A stretch of 64,000 nt of DNA from Gammaproteobacteria bacterium (GTDB lineage Bacteria; Pseudomonadota; Gammaproteobacteria; Pseudomonadales; Pseudohongiellaceae), in the NCBI GenBank assembly GCA_002711845.1, contig PASF01000009.1, positions 186,001-250,000 of the forward strand, read 5' to 3'. Both the position numbers and the translations under genes were made by a program. The notes below the pieces were generated by a model that searched no databases, was not told the origin of the DNA, and worked only from the letters and a program-made list of their open reading frames with translations. This document shows positions 1 to 8,338 of the stretch, piece after piece. The stretch's first letter is position 1, and each line of letters begins with the position of its first letter.

Positions 1-1416
1 GCAGGGGCATGGCCAGTGCCGGTCACCCGACAGCGGGTGCAATCTGTCGCCAGCCTGTCTTCGTTGCTGCAGGCAAGCGGTGCGGCAACGGTCGTTACCT
101 CTGACTCGCGGCGCACTCATCTGCCACCGTCACTGCTGCAAACAGGATTGCGTGTGTTGTCTGTGGATACACCGGATGAACACGGCCGCGCCTACCAGCG
201 CCCTGCACTGGCAGCCGAGGACACAGCGTTTATCCAGTATACGTCCGGGTCTACGTCATCGCCCAAAGGCGTGGTGATCAGTCATGGCAATGTCTTGCAC
301 AATGCCAGAGCCATTGCCCGCGCGTTCTCCTGCCGCCGCGATGATATTGGCGTGTCATGGTTGCCGTTTCATCATGACATGGGGCTGATCGGGCACGTCA
401 TCGAACCATTGTATGCAGGCCTGCATAACTACTTCCTGAACCCGGTAGATTTTGTAGCGAGGCCGGTGCGTTGGCTACAGGCGATAGCGAAAGTGGGTGG
501 TACCCTGAGTGGCGGTCCGGATTTCGCATTTGCGCTGGTGACACAAAAAACACCCGACACGCAGCAGCGCGAGCTGTCACTGGACACCTGGCGCCTCGCC
601 TATTGCGGCGCTGAGAAAATCAGGCCGCAGACCCTGTCCAGTTTTGTTGATCGTTTCTCGCCTTGCGGATTTCGCAAGTCATCCGTGTTCCCCTGCTATG
701 GTCTCGCAGAGGCCACGCTGTTTGTCAGCGGCCAGCACGGCGTCGCAACGCATGTGCCAGTCGAACCCGGGAGAGCCATGCCCGCGGTATGTCTTGGCAG
801 GCCTGCAGCGGACACGACAGTACGGATTATCAATCCCGATACCGGTTGCCAGGTTACCGAGGGTGGAAGTGGTGAAGTCTGTATTTCGTCGCCTTCCGTT
901 GCCAGCGGCTATTACCGTAACCTGGTGGCCAGCAACAATGTCTTTGGGCCGCTCGTTGAGGACAGACGGCACTATTGCCGTACCGGCGATCGGGGGTTTC
1001 TCCGCGAGCAGCGTCTGTATCTGCTGGGGCGTTTCAAAAATGTTATCAAACGGTATGGCTGCAGCTTTCATGCCGAAGACCTGGAGGCCACATTGAAGCG
1101 GGGCCTGGGCGCGCAGAACATAAGTCGCTGCGCCGCTTTCACGACGGGTGACCCGAGCGCCGACAAACTGGTCGTGTTGCTTGAGCGCGACCGCGACCAC
1201 AGGAAGGTGATGATCGCCGCGGACGGGCATCTGATTGAAAGGGCCGGGGCACTGGTGAGTGATGAGTTCGGGCTGGTCGTTGATGATGTCCGCATCATGC
1301 CCGCCAACTCCCTGCCGCTGACCAGCAGTGGCAAGATTCGCCGTGATGCATGCCCTGATTTGTATCAGCAACAGATCATTCAAGAGACGAGGATTGGCAA
1401 TGCAAGGCAGTCATGA
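1..1416 (+). CDS. Fatty acyl-AMP ligase (FAAL-like), N-terminus outside the window
   Basis: Adenylate-forming enzyme expected to activate a free fatty acid as acyl-AMP and pass it to a carrier protein. The frame is open from base 1 and the first residues (AGAWPVPV) fit the conserved AGA-VPV stretch about 100 residues into this family, so the GTG at 16 is not the real start. Visible motifs: P-loop YTSGSTSSPKG near visible residue 80, SWLPFHHDMGLIG, CYGLAEATLFVSG, YCRTGD, and a C-terminal SSGKIRR lysine motif. The HHDMGL and YGLAEAT signatures favour FAAL over acyl-CoA ligase. It overlaps the downstream carrier-protein gene by 17 bases, which supports direct transfer to that carrier. The substrate chain cannot be read from sequence. 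Confidence 0.85.
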   Translation, partial: AGAWPVPVTRQRVQSVASLSSLLQASGAATVVTSDSRRTHLPPSLLQTGLRVLSVDTPDEHGRAYQRPALAAEDTAFIQYTSGSTSSPKGVVISHGNVLHNARAIARAFSCRRDDIGVSWLPFHHDMGLIGHVIEPLYAGLHNYFLNPVDFVARPVRWLQAIAKVGGTLSGGPDFAFALVTQKTPDTQQRELSLDTWRLAYCGAEKIRPQTLSSFVDRFSPCGFRKSSVFPCYGLAEATLFVSGQHGVATHVPVEPGRAMPAVCLGRPAADTTVRIINPDTGCQVTEGGSGEVCISSPSVASGYYRNLVASNNVFGPLVEDRRHYCRTGDRGFLREQRLYLLGRFKNVIKRYGCSFHAEDLEATLKRGLGAQNISRCAAFTTGDPSADKLVVLLERDRDHRKVMIAADGHLIERAGALVSDEFGLVVDDVRIMPANSLPLTSSGKIRRDACPDLYQQQIIQETRIGNARQS

Positions 1417-1699
1417 CCAGGTATGGCGACAGGTATCACAGGAAATAGCAAGGGCCCAGGGCTACGCTGCTGCGGAGGCTTTGCAGCCGGAGCACACACC
1501 GTTGTCAGCGCTCGGGCTGGACTCGCTCAAACTGATAGAGATTGTGTACGAGCTGGAGACGTTCTACCAGCTTGACGTCGACGAGGAGCGCCTGGCAGAA
1601 CTCAACAGGGTTGGGGATCTGATAGATCTCATTGTCACTGCCCTGGCTGTAACCGATGATCCGTCACCCGCCGGAGGCACGCATGGCACACATCTTTGA
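1400..1699 (+). CDS. Acyl carrier protein
   Basis: A 99-residue carrier protein whose serine in the LGLDSLK motif should receive 4'-phosphopantetheine. The ATG at 1400 gives a normal carrier-protein length; an upstream in-frame start at 1328 would lie inside the ligase gene and add an unrelated, basic tail. The helix II sequence after the serine (IEIVYELE) and the acidic surface fit interaction with an adenylating enzyme or acyltransferase. It sits between the ligase and the acyltransferase, with overlaps on both sides, so a ligase to carrier to acyltransferase route is the natural reading. It is distinct from housekeeping AcpP in sequence and context. Confidence 0.88.
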   Translation: MQGSHDQVWRQVSQEIARAQGYAAAEALQPEHTPLSALGLDSLKLIEIVYELETFYQLDVDEERLAELNRVGDLIDLIVTALAVTDDPSPAGGTHGTHL

Positions 1700-2915
1700 C
1701 ACATTGGCCACTAACAGTCAGTGCCAGTCCGAGCGCGCGGGTGCCCGCGACAGCATTGATGCTGATTTGCACTCGCTATGCTCAAGATTTCAAAAGGTAA
1801 TTGCCTCGCGTAGTGAGGCGGTTATCAGCGAAGCCTTGAGGGCATTGCCGATACCGGTCAAGGGCCTGGGGATTGTGCGCTCGGAGTTCGGTGTGACGTT
1901 GCGTCTCAGCAGGATTGATGTCAGTCGTGAGCAATGCAAATGGCTCTTCGATTACATCAACATTCTTGAGGACAGCCTGCCAGCCCCGTCGCTGCCAGAA
2001 CGTCTTGAGGTTATTCTCCGGTGCTCTATGCAAGGCTGCATGTCGGCTACCATGCCGCTGCCGGTCAAGCGCAGAAAGCTCAGTATACTGGCGTCGCTGA
2101 TGTTGTGGTTCATGCAGCGGCAGGCACTACCGGCCGCCAGGTTGCGGCAGCAACAAGCGCTATTGTCCTGCCTGCTTCATGAACCGCAGAGCAATATACG
2201 ATCAATATGGCACGAGCATTTGGTGTGGTTTCACTTTAATTACGCCAGGCGTCTGATCCACCTGGAAAACCGACCGCAAAGTGCCAGTTATCTGAAAGCA
2301 TTTTTTTGGCGCGAAAAAACCGGGTATCAGCGAGCGATAGAAAAAAGCAGCGCATCCAGAGTGCTACTCAGCATTCATATGGGGGACTTTTTTGGCGGTT
2401 TCAGGGCATTGGCGATGTTGTCCGAGTCCGGACGTCAGGTTATTTCGCTGCGCAGGGATAAAGCGGGCAATCATGGCATGCAGCATTTCAACGCAGAACG
2501 TATTGCTCACCAGGTTTTTTATCATGGATACCAGAGACCCGCCGCAATCGTTGGCGCCTTGCGACGCGGGCATCACACTCTGGCGACACTGTTTGACCTG
2601 AAAGAAGACTTTGGCAGCACTGTTGTCGTCAATTTTTTTGGTCACCGAGCCCGGTTTGTCAAAGGACCCGCGCAACTTGCCATTCTGGGGAGGTGCCAGA
2701 TTTTCCCCTTTGTCTGCTTCGACCAGCAGGGACGACACTGCATCGAAATGGCGCCGGTGATAGACACCCGACTGCAACAGGACGAATCGCTGCATCAGGG
2801 TACTGTAAGAATTACCCAGGCTTTGGTGTCTTTGGCAGAAAGCTGGATCCGGCGCTGGCCGGCACAGTGGAAATATCTGCCGGTGTTACCCGCTTATTTT
2901 GAGGCAGCGCGCTGA
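1683..2915 (+). CDS. LpxL/HtrB-like acyltransferase
   Basis: A 410-residue protein resembling the lysophospholipid/lipid A acyltransferase superfamily. The central LLSIHMGDFFGG stretch takes the place of the usual His-containing catalytic motif, and a later VVVNFFGHRARFVKGPAQLAI segment looks like the downstream substrate-binding motif of LpxL/HtrB proteins. The HX4D/E spacing is not exact, so catalytic competence is uncertain. The start at 1683 is chosen because GGAGG lies 5 bases upstream; an in-frame ATG at 1656 lacks such a site. The gene begins inside the end of the carrier-protein gene. By context it probably uses acyl carrier protein as donor; the acceptor (lipid, sugar or peptide) is unknown. 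Confidence 0.6.
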   Translation: MAHIFDTLATNSQCQSERAGARDSIDADLHSLCSRFQKVIASRSEAVISEALRALPIPVKGLGIVRSEFGVTLRLSRIDVSREQCKWLFDYINILEDSLPAPSLPERLEVILRCSMQGCMSATMPLPVKRRKLSILASLMLWFMQRQALPAARLRQQQALLSCLLHEPQSNIRSIWHEHLVWFHFNYARRLIHLENRPQSASYLKAFFWREKTGYQRAIEKSSASRVLLSIHMGDFFGGFRALAMLSESGRQVISLRRDKAGNHGMQHFNAERIAHQVFYHGYQRPAAIVGALRRGHHTLATLFDLKEDFGSTVVVNFFGHRARFVKGPAQLAILGRCQIFPFVCFDQQGRHCIEMAPVIDTRLQQDESLHQGTVRITQALVSLAESWIRRWPAQWKYLPVLPAYFEAAR

Positions 2916-2916
2916 T

Positions 2917-4185
2917 ATGTTTAGTGCTTTGTTTCGCCAGGAGGTGCTGTCTGCACGGCATGAGTCGAGATTCGGTCAGGCAGTGTTCTTCCAGCCGCCA
3001 ACCGTCCGGTGGATGGTGTTTTTTCTGATCGTGGTCTTTGTCAGTTTCCTGATCTTTGCAGCCAACGCGGCGCTAAAACAGACAGTCAGGGTGCGCGGTT
3101 ACCTGACCCCCACAGGCGGGGAGGTGAAAGTATATGGTGGCAAATCGGGTGTGGTGACAGAGGTTTTTGTCGATGATGGCGATGTCGTTAAAGCGGGGGA
3201 TATTCTCGTGTCATTGGCAGATCCGCAGTATGACCATGAAGGGCGTGCAAAGGCGGGGCTTGTCTTGCAACAGATTGATGGTCAGCTGCAACAGCTGGCG
3301 CGTCGGCAGGCAGTTGTATCATCGCGCTTTGATGCGCAGGCCGGGCAACTTCGGCAGCAAATACAGGGTATGCAAATTACCCTGCAATTGCTTAAAGACG
3401 AGCAGCAGATCCGCCATCAACGCGTGGCGCTGTCCGGGCATGACCTGGATGCCACCCGCCGGTTGCGTACATCCAGAGCGATTTCCGAGCACGAATATCG
3501 TCAGGTAGCCTCTTCGTTGTTTTTACTGCAGCAGCAGGCCAAAGCCGGAGAACTGGCCATCGCAGCGCATCTGCAGGCCATGGCAGACGCCAGGCAGCAG
3601 CTCAAGGTGCTGCCGTTGCATGCAAAAGAGGAGAAGCTGCAGCTTGATTCGACCCTGTCGCAACTGCGGGCACGCCGGCACGAACTACGAAGTCAGCTCG
3701 GGTTCACGATCACCGCTCCTCGTGACGGTATCGTCAGCAACATGGTCACGCACAGGGGCGATATTATGGATACCCGCCAGCCGCTACTGACTCTCCTTGA
3801 GGCCGACAGCGAACTGGAAGCGTGGCTGTATCTGCCATCGCGAGCCCTTGCAGATATCGAAGCTGGCTCCCAGGTCATGATTTCCTATGATGCCTATCCC
3901 CATCAGACTTACGGTAGTTTCCCGGCACGGGTGTACAGTGTTGCGGATTCTGCAATGGATCCGCGAGAGTTCCTGTTTCCCGTGGACATCAGGGAGCCAG
4001 TGTATCTGGTCAGAGCGCATATTGACGATCAGGGGCTGGGTGAGGGTCTGGGTGAGGGTCTGGGTAAGAGCTCAGCGAACCGTTTCAGGCCCGGCATGCA
4101 GTTTACCGCCGACATCGTAACCGGCGAGCACACGATTCTGGACACGCTCACCTCACCGCTGAGTGGATTGCGGAGAAGGTTGTGA
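2917..4185 (+). CDS. HlyD/CvaA-family membrane fusion protein
   Basis: Periplasmic adaptor of a type I secretion system, 422 residues, with a short cytoplasmic N-terminus, one membrane helix around residues 30-50 (MVFFLIVVFVSFLIFA), a lipoyl/barrel half-motif (VVTEVFVDDGDVVKAGDIL), a long glutamine-rich coiled coil, and the matching second half (FTITAPRDGIVSNMVTHRGD). It should bridge the inner-membrane ABC exporter encoded next to an outer-membrane channel of the TolC type, which is not in the window. The ATG at 2917 is preferred over a TTG at 2899 because it begins just after the upstream stop. A triple 12-base repeat near the end encodes LGEG units. Confidence 0.87.
   Translation: MFSALFRQEVLSARHESRFGQAVFFQPPTVRWMVFFLIVVFVSFLIFAANAALKQTVRVRGYLTPTGGEVKVYGGKSGVVTEVFVDDGDVVKAGDILVSLADPQYDHEGRAKAGLVLQQIDGQLQQLARRQAVVSSRFDAQAGQLRQQIQGMQITLQLLKDEQQIRHQRVALSGHDLDATRRLRTSRAISEHEYRQVASSLFLLQQQAKAGELAIAAHLQAMADARQQLKVLPLHAKEEKLQLDSTLSQLRARRHELRSQLGFTITAPRDGIVSNMVTHRGDIMDTRQPLLTLLEADSELEAWLYLPSRALADIEAGSQVMISYDAYPHQTYGSFPARVYSVADSAMDPREFLFPVDIREPVYLVRAHIDDQGLGEGLGEGLGKSSANRFRPGMQFTADIVTGEHTILDTLTSPLSGLRRRL
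4036..4071 (+). repeat. Three tandem 12-base repeats inside the adaptor gene
   Basis: The unit ctgggtgagggt occurs twice exactly and a third time with changes, in frame, giving LGEGLGEGLGK near the C-terminus of the HlyD-family protein. The unit length is a multiple of three, so gain or loss of copies would keep the frame. Confidence 0.8.
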
Positions 4186-6290
4186 TCAGCGATCTGTTTG
4201 CGAGACATAACAAATTACCTGTCATCCTGCAGGCTGAGCGAACCGAGTGCGGTCTGGCGTGCATCGCCATGGTCGCTTCTTACTTTGGCCACAAAACGGA
4301 TCTGAATTATCTGCGGCGGGATACGCCGGTGTCGGATCGAGGTGCCAGCCTGGCAGATATCATGCAAACGGCGCAGAGCCTGCAGCTTAACCCGCGACCG
4401 GTAAAACTCGAACTGGATGACCTGGGCAAACTGCAACTGCCGGCAGTGCTGCATTGGGATCTGACGCATTTTGTGGTGCTCAAACGTGTCAACCGCTCGG
4501 GCATTGTTATCCATGATCCGGCCGTTGGCATGCGCCGGTATACTCTGGCAGAAACCAGCGGGCATTTTACCGGTGTGGCGCTGGAAATGACACCGGGGCT
4601 TGAGTTCAGCACACAAACGCTGACGCTCAGATCCAGGCTCACGGACCTGTTTCGCAAGGCACCGGGGTTCTATCTGGCGATCGGTCAGTTATTCGCGCTG
4701 TCGCTGTTCCTGCAACTGGCGTCAATCGGCAGTGCGTTTTACATGCAGCTGGTCATTGATGAAGGCCTCGCGAAACAGGATCGCGACATCATCAGCGTCC
4801 TGGCCATCGGGTTTTTTATGGTGGCACTCTGCAGTGTTGCCATGACGTATGCGCGCTCTACGGTGCAGTTGTACTTTTCCAATCAGCTTGGCTTTCAGAT
4901 GGCTGGCAATGTCTTTCAGCACCTGCTCAGTCTGCCGGTGGACTATTTTGGCAAACGGCATGTTGGGGATCTGGTGTCACGCTTTGGGTCGATACGAGAG
5001 ATTCGCCGTATTATTACCGAAGATCTGGTAACCGTCGTACTCGATGGCATTTTTGCGATGATTACCCTGGCAGTGATGTTTTACTTCAGTGTGACACTGG
5101 CGCTGGTTGTGCTCGTTTTTGTTTGCCTGGTGACGATACTTAAAGTGGTTTTGATTCCCAGAATCCAGACCCTGCAGGAGCAGATTATTGTTGCCGAGGC
5201 AAAGACCAGCACCAGCCTGATGGAAAACATGCGTGCCATAGAGGTCATAAAATTCTACTGTCGTGAGCTTCAGCGCCTGACCATGTGGCGCAATGCCTAT
5301 GCAGAGCAGATTAATACCCAGGTATCACTCAGCCGCTTTACCATCAATCTTGACGCCGCCTATTCGCTACTGTTTGCCATGGAGAATATCCTGGTCATTT
5401 ATCTGGCGGCGTTGCTGGTGCTGCGCGGTGACATTTCCCTGGGCTTTCTGACCGCGTTTATCGCCCTCAAAGGCAATTTTTCCGGCTCGATCCGTTCGTT
5501 TGTCGAGAAACTGGTGCAGATACGTCTGGTCAGGCTGCAGTTGGAAAGAGTGTCCGATATCACCTGTGCGGAACGTGAATTTGACACGTTGCAATTGCCG
5601 GTGGTGCGCAAGCCTCTGGGTGGTGATTTATGTCTGAGTCGCGTCAGTTATGCCTATCCAGGAGCCGATCGCGACGTTCTGTGTGACATCAGCGTTGATA
5701 TTCTGCCAGGCGAGCTGGTCGCCATTGCCGGGCCGTCCGGATGCGGCAAATCGACGCTGATGAAGCTGATGGCTGGCCTCTTGCCAGTCACCCGGGGCTG
5801 CGTGAGTGTCGAGGGCACTGATATCCGTCGCCTGGGATTGCGTCTGTTCCGGGACAGCTGTGCCGGTGTTCTGCAGGGAGATCAGTTGCTGTCCGGCACC
5901 ATTATCGACAATATAACCCTGTTTGACAGTGACGTTGATTACGAACGGCTGGACCGGGTTGCGGCGATGGCCGATATCGCTGATCTGGTCCGGCAATTGC
6001 CCATGGGATATAACAGCCTGATTGGCGACATGGGTGCCATTATGTCGGCCGGGCAGGGCCAGCGTATTCTGCTTGCCAGAGCGTTCTACAAGCAGCCGCG
6101 TTTTCTTTTTCTTGACGAGGCCACTGCGAATCTGGATCCTGACTCGGAAGCCAGGATACTCAGCCAGCTTCGACGCCTGGACGCGACGATTGTATTTGTC
6201 ACTCACCGGCAGGCGCCTCTGGAGATTGCCGACCGGGTCATCCGCCTGTCGGATGCCACCAACCCACCTGAGCCCCTGAAAGAGACATGA
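4182..6290 (+). CDS. C39 peptidase-containing ABC exporter (CvaB type)
   Basis: A 702-residue bacteriocin/microcin-type exporter that both cleaves and transports a peptide. The N-terminal C39 peptidase is complete: catalytic Cys23 in ECGLACIAM, His96 in THFVVL, Asp112 in HDPAVG. A six-helix ABC membrane domain follows (about 150-440), then an ATPase domain with Walker A GPSGCGKST, signature MSAGQ (a variant of LSGGQ), Walker B FLFLDEA and H-loop histidine VTHRQ. C39 exporters typically cut after a double-glycine leader. GTG start, overlapping the adaptor stop, with GAGAAGG upstream. No double-glycine peptide gene was found nearby; it may lie upstream of the window. Confidence 0.92.
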   Translation: MISDLFARHNKLPVILQAERTECGLACIAMVASYFGHKTDLNYLRRDTPVSDRGASLADIMQTAQSLQLNPRPVKLELDDLGKLQLPAVLHWDLTHFVVLKRVNRSGIVIHDPAVGMRRYTLAETSGHFTGVALEMTPGLEFSTQTLTLRSRLTDLFRKAPGFYLAIGQLFALSLFLQLASIGSAFYMQLVIDEGLAKQDRDIISVLAIGFFMVALCSVAMTYARSTVQLYFSNQLGFQMAGNVFQHLLSLPVDYFGKRHVGDLVSRFGSIREIRRIITEDLVTVVLDGIFAMITLAVMFYFSVTLALVVLVFVCLVTILKVVLIPRIQTLQEQIIVAEAKTSTSLMENMRAIEVIKFYCRELQRLTMWRNAYAEQINTQVSLSRFTINLDAAYSLLFAMENILVIYLAALLVLRGDISLGFLTAFIALKGNFSGSIRSFVEKLVQIRLVRLQLERVSDITCAEREFDTLQLPVVRKPLGGDLCLSRVSYAYPGADRDVLCDISVDILPGELVAIAGPSGCGKSTLMKLMAGLLPVTRGCVSVEGTDIRRLGLRLFRDSCAGVLQGDQLLSGTIIDNITLFDSDVDYERLDRVAAMADIADLVRQLPMGYNSLIGDMGAIMSAGQGQRILLARAFYKQPRFLFLDEATANLDPDSEARILSQLRRLDATIVFVTHRQAPLEIADRVIRLSDATNPPEPLKET

Positions 6291-6799
6291 CTGACGTGAA
6301 GACAATGAATGAGAAGCTTGTGATCCGGCCTGCGGCCATCAACGATGTACCGGTGATTTTGGCGTTTGTCCGGGAACTGGCCATTTACGAAAAGCTGTTG
6401 CATGAAGTGGTTGCCACAGAAGCGCTGTTTGCTGAGCATCTGTTTGGCGAACGTCCGGTTGCAGAGGTGATCATTGCCGAATGGGAGCACAAGCCTGTCG
6501 GTTTTGCCCTGTTTTTCCATAATTTTTCCACATTTCTGGGTGTGCCTGGCATTTATCTGGAAGACCTGTTTGTCCTGACCGACATGCGCGGCAAAGGTAT
6601 CGGCAAGGCACTGCTGACGCACCTGGCGGCCATCACCCGAGAGCGCAATTGTGGCCGGTTGGAGTGGTCGGTGCTGGACTGGAATGAGCCGGCCATTCAG
6701 TTCTATCGCTCGATCGGTGCAGTACCCATGGACGACTGGACAGTGCAGCGCCTGACCGGCGACGCGCTTGATGCGCTGGCGCAGCAGCAGCCTGCATGA
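6287..6799 (+). CDS. GNAT-family N-acetyltransferase (diamine/thialysine acetyltransferase-like)
   Basis: A 170-residue GNAT enzyme transferring an acyl group from acyl-CoA to an amine. The acetyl-CoA loop is MRGKGIGKALL, and IYLEDLFVLTDMRGKGIG plus LDWNEPAIQFYRSIGA match the spermidine/thialysine acetyltransferase branch. Its ATG overlaps the stop of the ABC exporter (ATGA), so it is translated with the export operon, although this subfamily is also common as a free-standing housekeeping gene. A second possible start is at 6305. Whether it acts on the exported product, on polyamines, or on lysine analogues cannot be decided here. Confidence 0.85.
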   Translation: MTDVKTMNEKLVIRPAAINDVPVILAFVRELAIYEKLLHEVVATEALFAEHLFGERPVAEVIIAEWEHKPVGFALFFHNFSTFLGVPGIYLEDLFVLTDMRGKGIGKALLTHLAAITRERNCGRLEWSVLDWNEPAIQFYRSIGAVPMDDWTVQRLTGDALDALAQQQPA

Positions 6800-6874
6800 T
6801 GGTAACTGGCTGGTGACTGAGCTACGATGTCGGTTCGCATTTTCCAATGGATACGGTACTGACGGAGTAAACAG

Positions 6875-7684
6875 ATGGATAACAAACGCAGACCCATGAA
6901 GTCATTATTACTGGCAGGCCTGCTGGGCCTTGGCGTGGCCGGAATTGCCGCGCTGACACCCGGCAGCCCGGCTGTGGCACAGAGTGCCGGCAGCGCTGGC
7001 GCCATGCCGATGCCTGAATTTACTATCTACCATCTGGAAGGTCGCCGCTCAGAGCGCCTGGTCTGGTTGATGGAAGAACTTGGGCTGCCGTATAACCTCG
7101 CTTTTGAACGCGGCAACCTGGGCGCGTCGATGGCCGCGATTCGTGCCATCAACCCCACCATGCCGGTGGCGCCCACCGTAACGTATGGAGACCAGGTACT
7201 GGTTGAGTCTGGTGCCATCATCGAGATGATTCTGGCTCGCCATGGCGAGGGCCGGCTGGTGCCGCCGCTGGATTCTCCCGACTTTGCCACTCACCTGTTG
7301 TGGATACATTACTCTGAAGGGTCTCTGGCGTCACGCGCGATCGCTGATTACCGGGTCTGGCAGATACAGCCTCCGACGCAGCGATCACCGTTAGTGGATT
7401 CACAGCAGGTGGTTCAGTACGCCGAGAATTTTCTGATGGAGAATCCCTGGTTTGGCGGCGCTGAGTTTTCCGCGGCTGACATCATGATGTTGTTCCCGCT
7501 GAATTTTGCATTGCAGCTCAATATTGTGGATGCTGATCTGTTTCCGCAGGTGGCTGCCTGGATGGAGAAGGTTCAGGCGCGACCGGCATATCAGCGCATG
7601 CTGGCCAAAGCGAGGCCTGATGGTATGGTCGGTTCCTTGCCGGCCTTGCCTGCTCATGCACCCTCCGGGCCCCGCAATCCCTGA
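6875..7684 (+). CDS. Glutathione S-transferase with a signal peptide
   Basis: A 269-residue protein: a Sec-type signal peptide (basic MDNKRRPMK, hydrophobic LLLAGLLGLGVAGIAAL, likely cut after AVA at about residue 35) followed by a complete glutathione transferase. The thioredoxin-like N-domain carries YHLEGRRSERLVWLMEELG, where the serine of RRSERL matches the active-site serine of Ure2/GTT1-like bacterial transferases, then VLVESGAIIEMIL for glutathione binding, and a helical C-domain. Most members of this family are cytosolic, so periplasmic location would be unusual. Preceded by ACGGAG; a free-standing gene convergent with nth. Confidence 0.85.
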   Translation: MDNKRRPMKSLLLAGLLGLGVAGIAALTPGSPAVAQSAGSAGAMPMPEFTIYHLEGRRSERLVWLMEELGLPYNLAFERGNLGASMAAIRAINPTMPVAPTVTYGDQVLVESGAIIEMILARHGEGRLVPPLDSPDFATHLLWIHYSEGSLASRAIADYRVWQIQPPTQRSPLVDSQQVVQYAENFLMENPWFGGAEFSAADIMMLFPLNFALQLNIVDADLFPQVAAWMEKVQARPAYQRMLAKARPDGMVGSLPALPAHAPSGPRNP

Positions 7685-7699
7685 TGGTCGGTGGCTGGC

Positions 7700-8338
7700 T
7701 TAATCGACAGGTGTCTTGTGTCGATACTCGCATAAATCGTAGATCACGCAAGCCGCGCAACGCGGCTTGCGTGCAATACAGATATACCTGCCGTGAAGAA
7801 TCAGCCAATGATGCGCATCCAGCAGGTATTCTGCGGGCACCAGCCTCATCAGTCGTTTCTCGACTTCCAGTACATTTTTGCCGGGCGCAATACCGGTGCG
7901 GTTCGATACCCTGAAAATATGTGTATCAACAGCCATGGCCGCCTGCCCGAATGCGGTATTGAGCACCACATTGGCCGTCTTGCGGCCGACGCCAGGCAAG
8001 GCCTCCAGTGCCTCCCGGGTATCCGGCACCACCGACCCATGCCGTTCCACCAGCGCGGCGCAGGTCTTGATCACATTCTCGGCCTTGGTGTTAAACAGGC
8101 CAATGGTTTTGATATACGACTTGAGTCCGTCCACGCCCAGCGCCAAAATCGCGTCCGGCGTGTTGGCAACCGGATAAAGCTTGCGTGTCGCCTTATTGAC
8201 GCCGACGTCAGTGGCCTGTGCAGACAGGATGACCGCGATCAGCAGTTCAAACGTTGAGTGATACTCCAGCTCTGTGGTCGGGTTCGGGTTTTCAGCGTGC
8301 AGACGCTGAAAGATTTGCCGACGTTTGTCCTTGTTCAT
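7700..8338 (-). CDS. nth: Endonuclease III
   Basis: DNA glycosylase/AP lyase that removes oxidised pyrimidines in base-excision repair; 212 residues, the usual length. Helix-hairpin-helix LPGVGRKTANVVL with the catalytic lysine, VDTHIFRVSNR with the catalytic aspartate, and a C-terminal [4Fe-4S] loop with cysteines spaced C-x6-C-x2-C-x5-C (CIARKPRCAACVIYDLC). It is the last gene of the Rnf-like operon, its ATG overlapping the stop of the 58-residue membrane protein. Linkage of nth to rnf/rsx genes is usual in gammaproteobacteria. Confidence 0.97.
   Translation of the reverse strand: MNKDKRRQIFQRLHAENPNPTTELEYHSTFELLIAVILSAQATDVGVNKATRKLYPVANTPDAILALGVDGLKSYIKTIGLFNTKAENVIKTCAALVERHGSVVPDTREALEALPGVGRKTANVVLNTAFGQAAMAVDTHIFRVSNRTGIAPGKNVLEVEKRLMRLVPAEYLLDAHHWLILHGRYICIARKPRCAACVIYDLCEYRHKTPVD
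7745..7773. repeat. Perfect 13-base inverted repeat inside the 3' end of nth
   Basis: cacgcaagccgcg, a 3-base loop caa, then cgcggcttgcgtg. It lies in the codons for the iron-sulfur loop of endonuclease III and about 60 bases beyond the stop of the convergent glutathione transferase gene. There is no U-run on either strand, so it is not a standard intrinsic terminator, but an RNA hairpin of this strength could mark the end of either transcript. Confidence 0.75.

Noticed and set aside
1-7700. A precursor peptide with a double-glycine leader for the C39 exporter
   Set aside because: The genes overlap with no free space, and the only gap (6800-6874) holds no suitable frame. It may lie upstream of the window.
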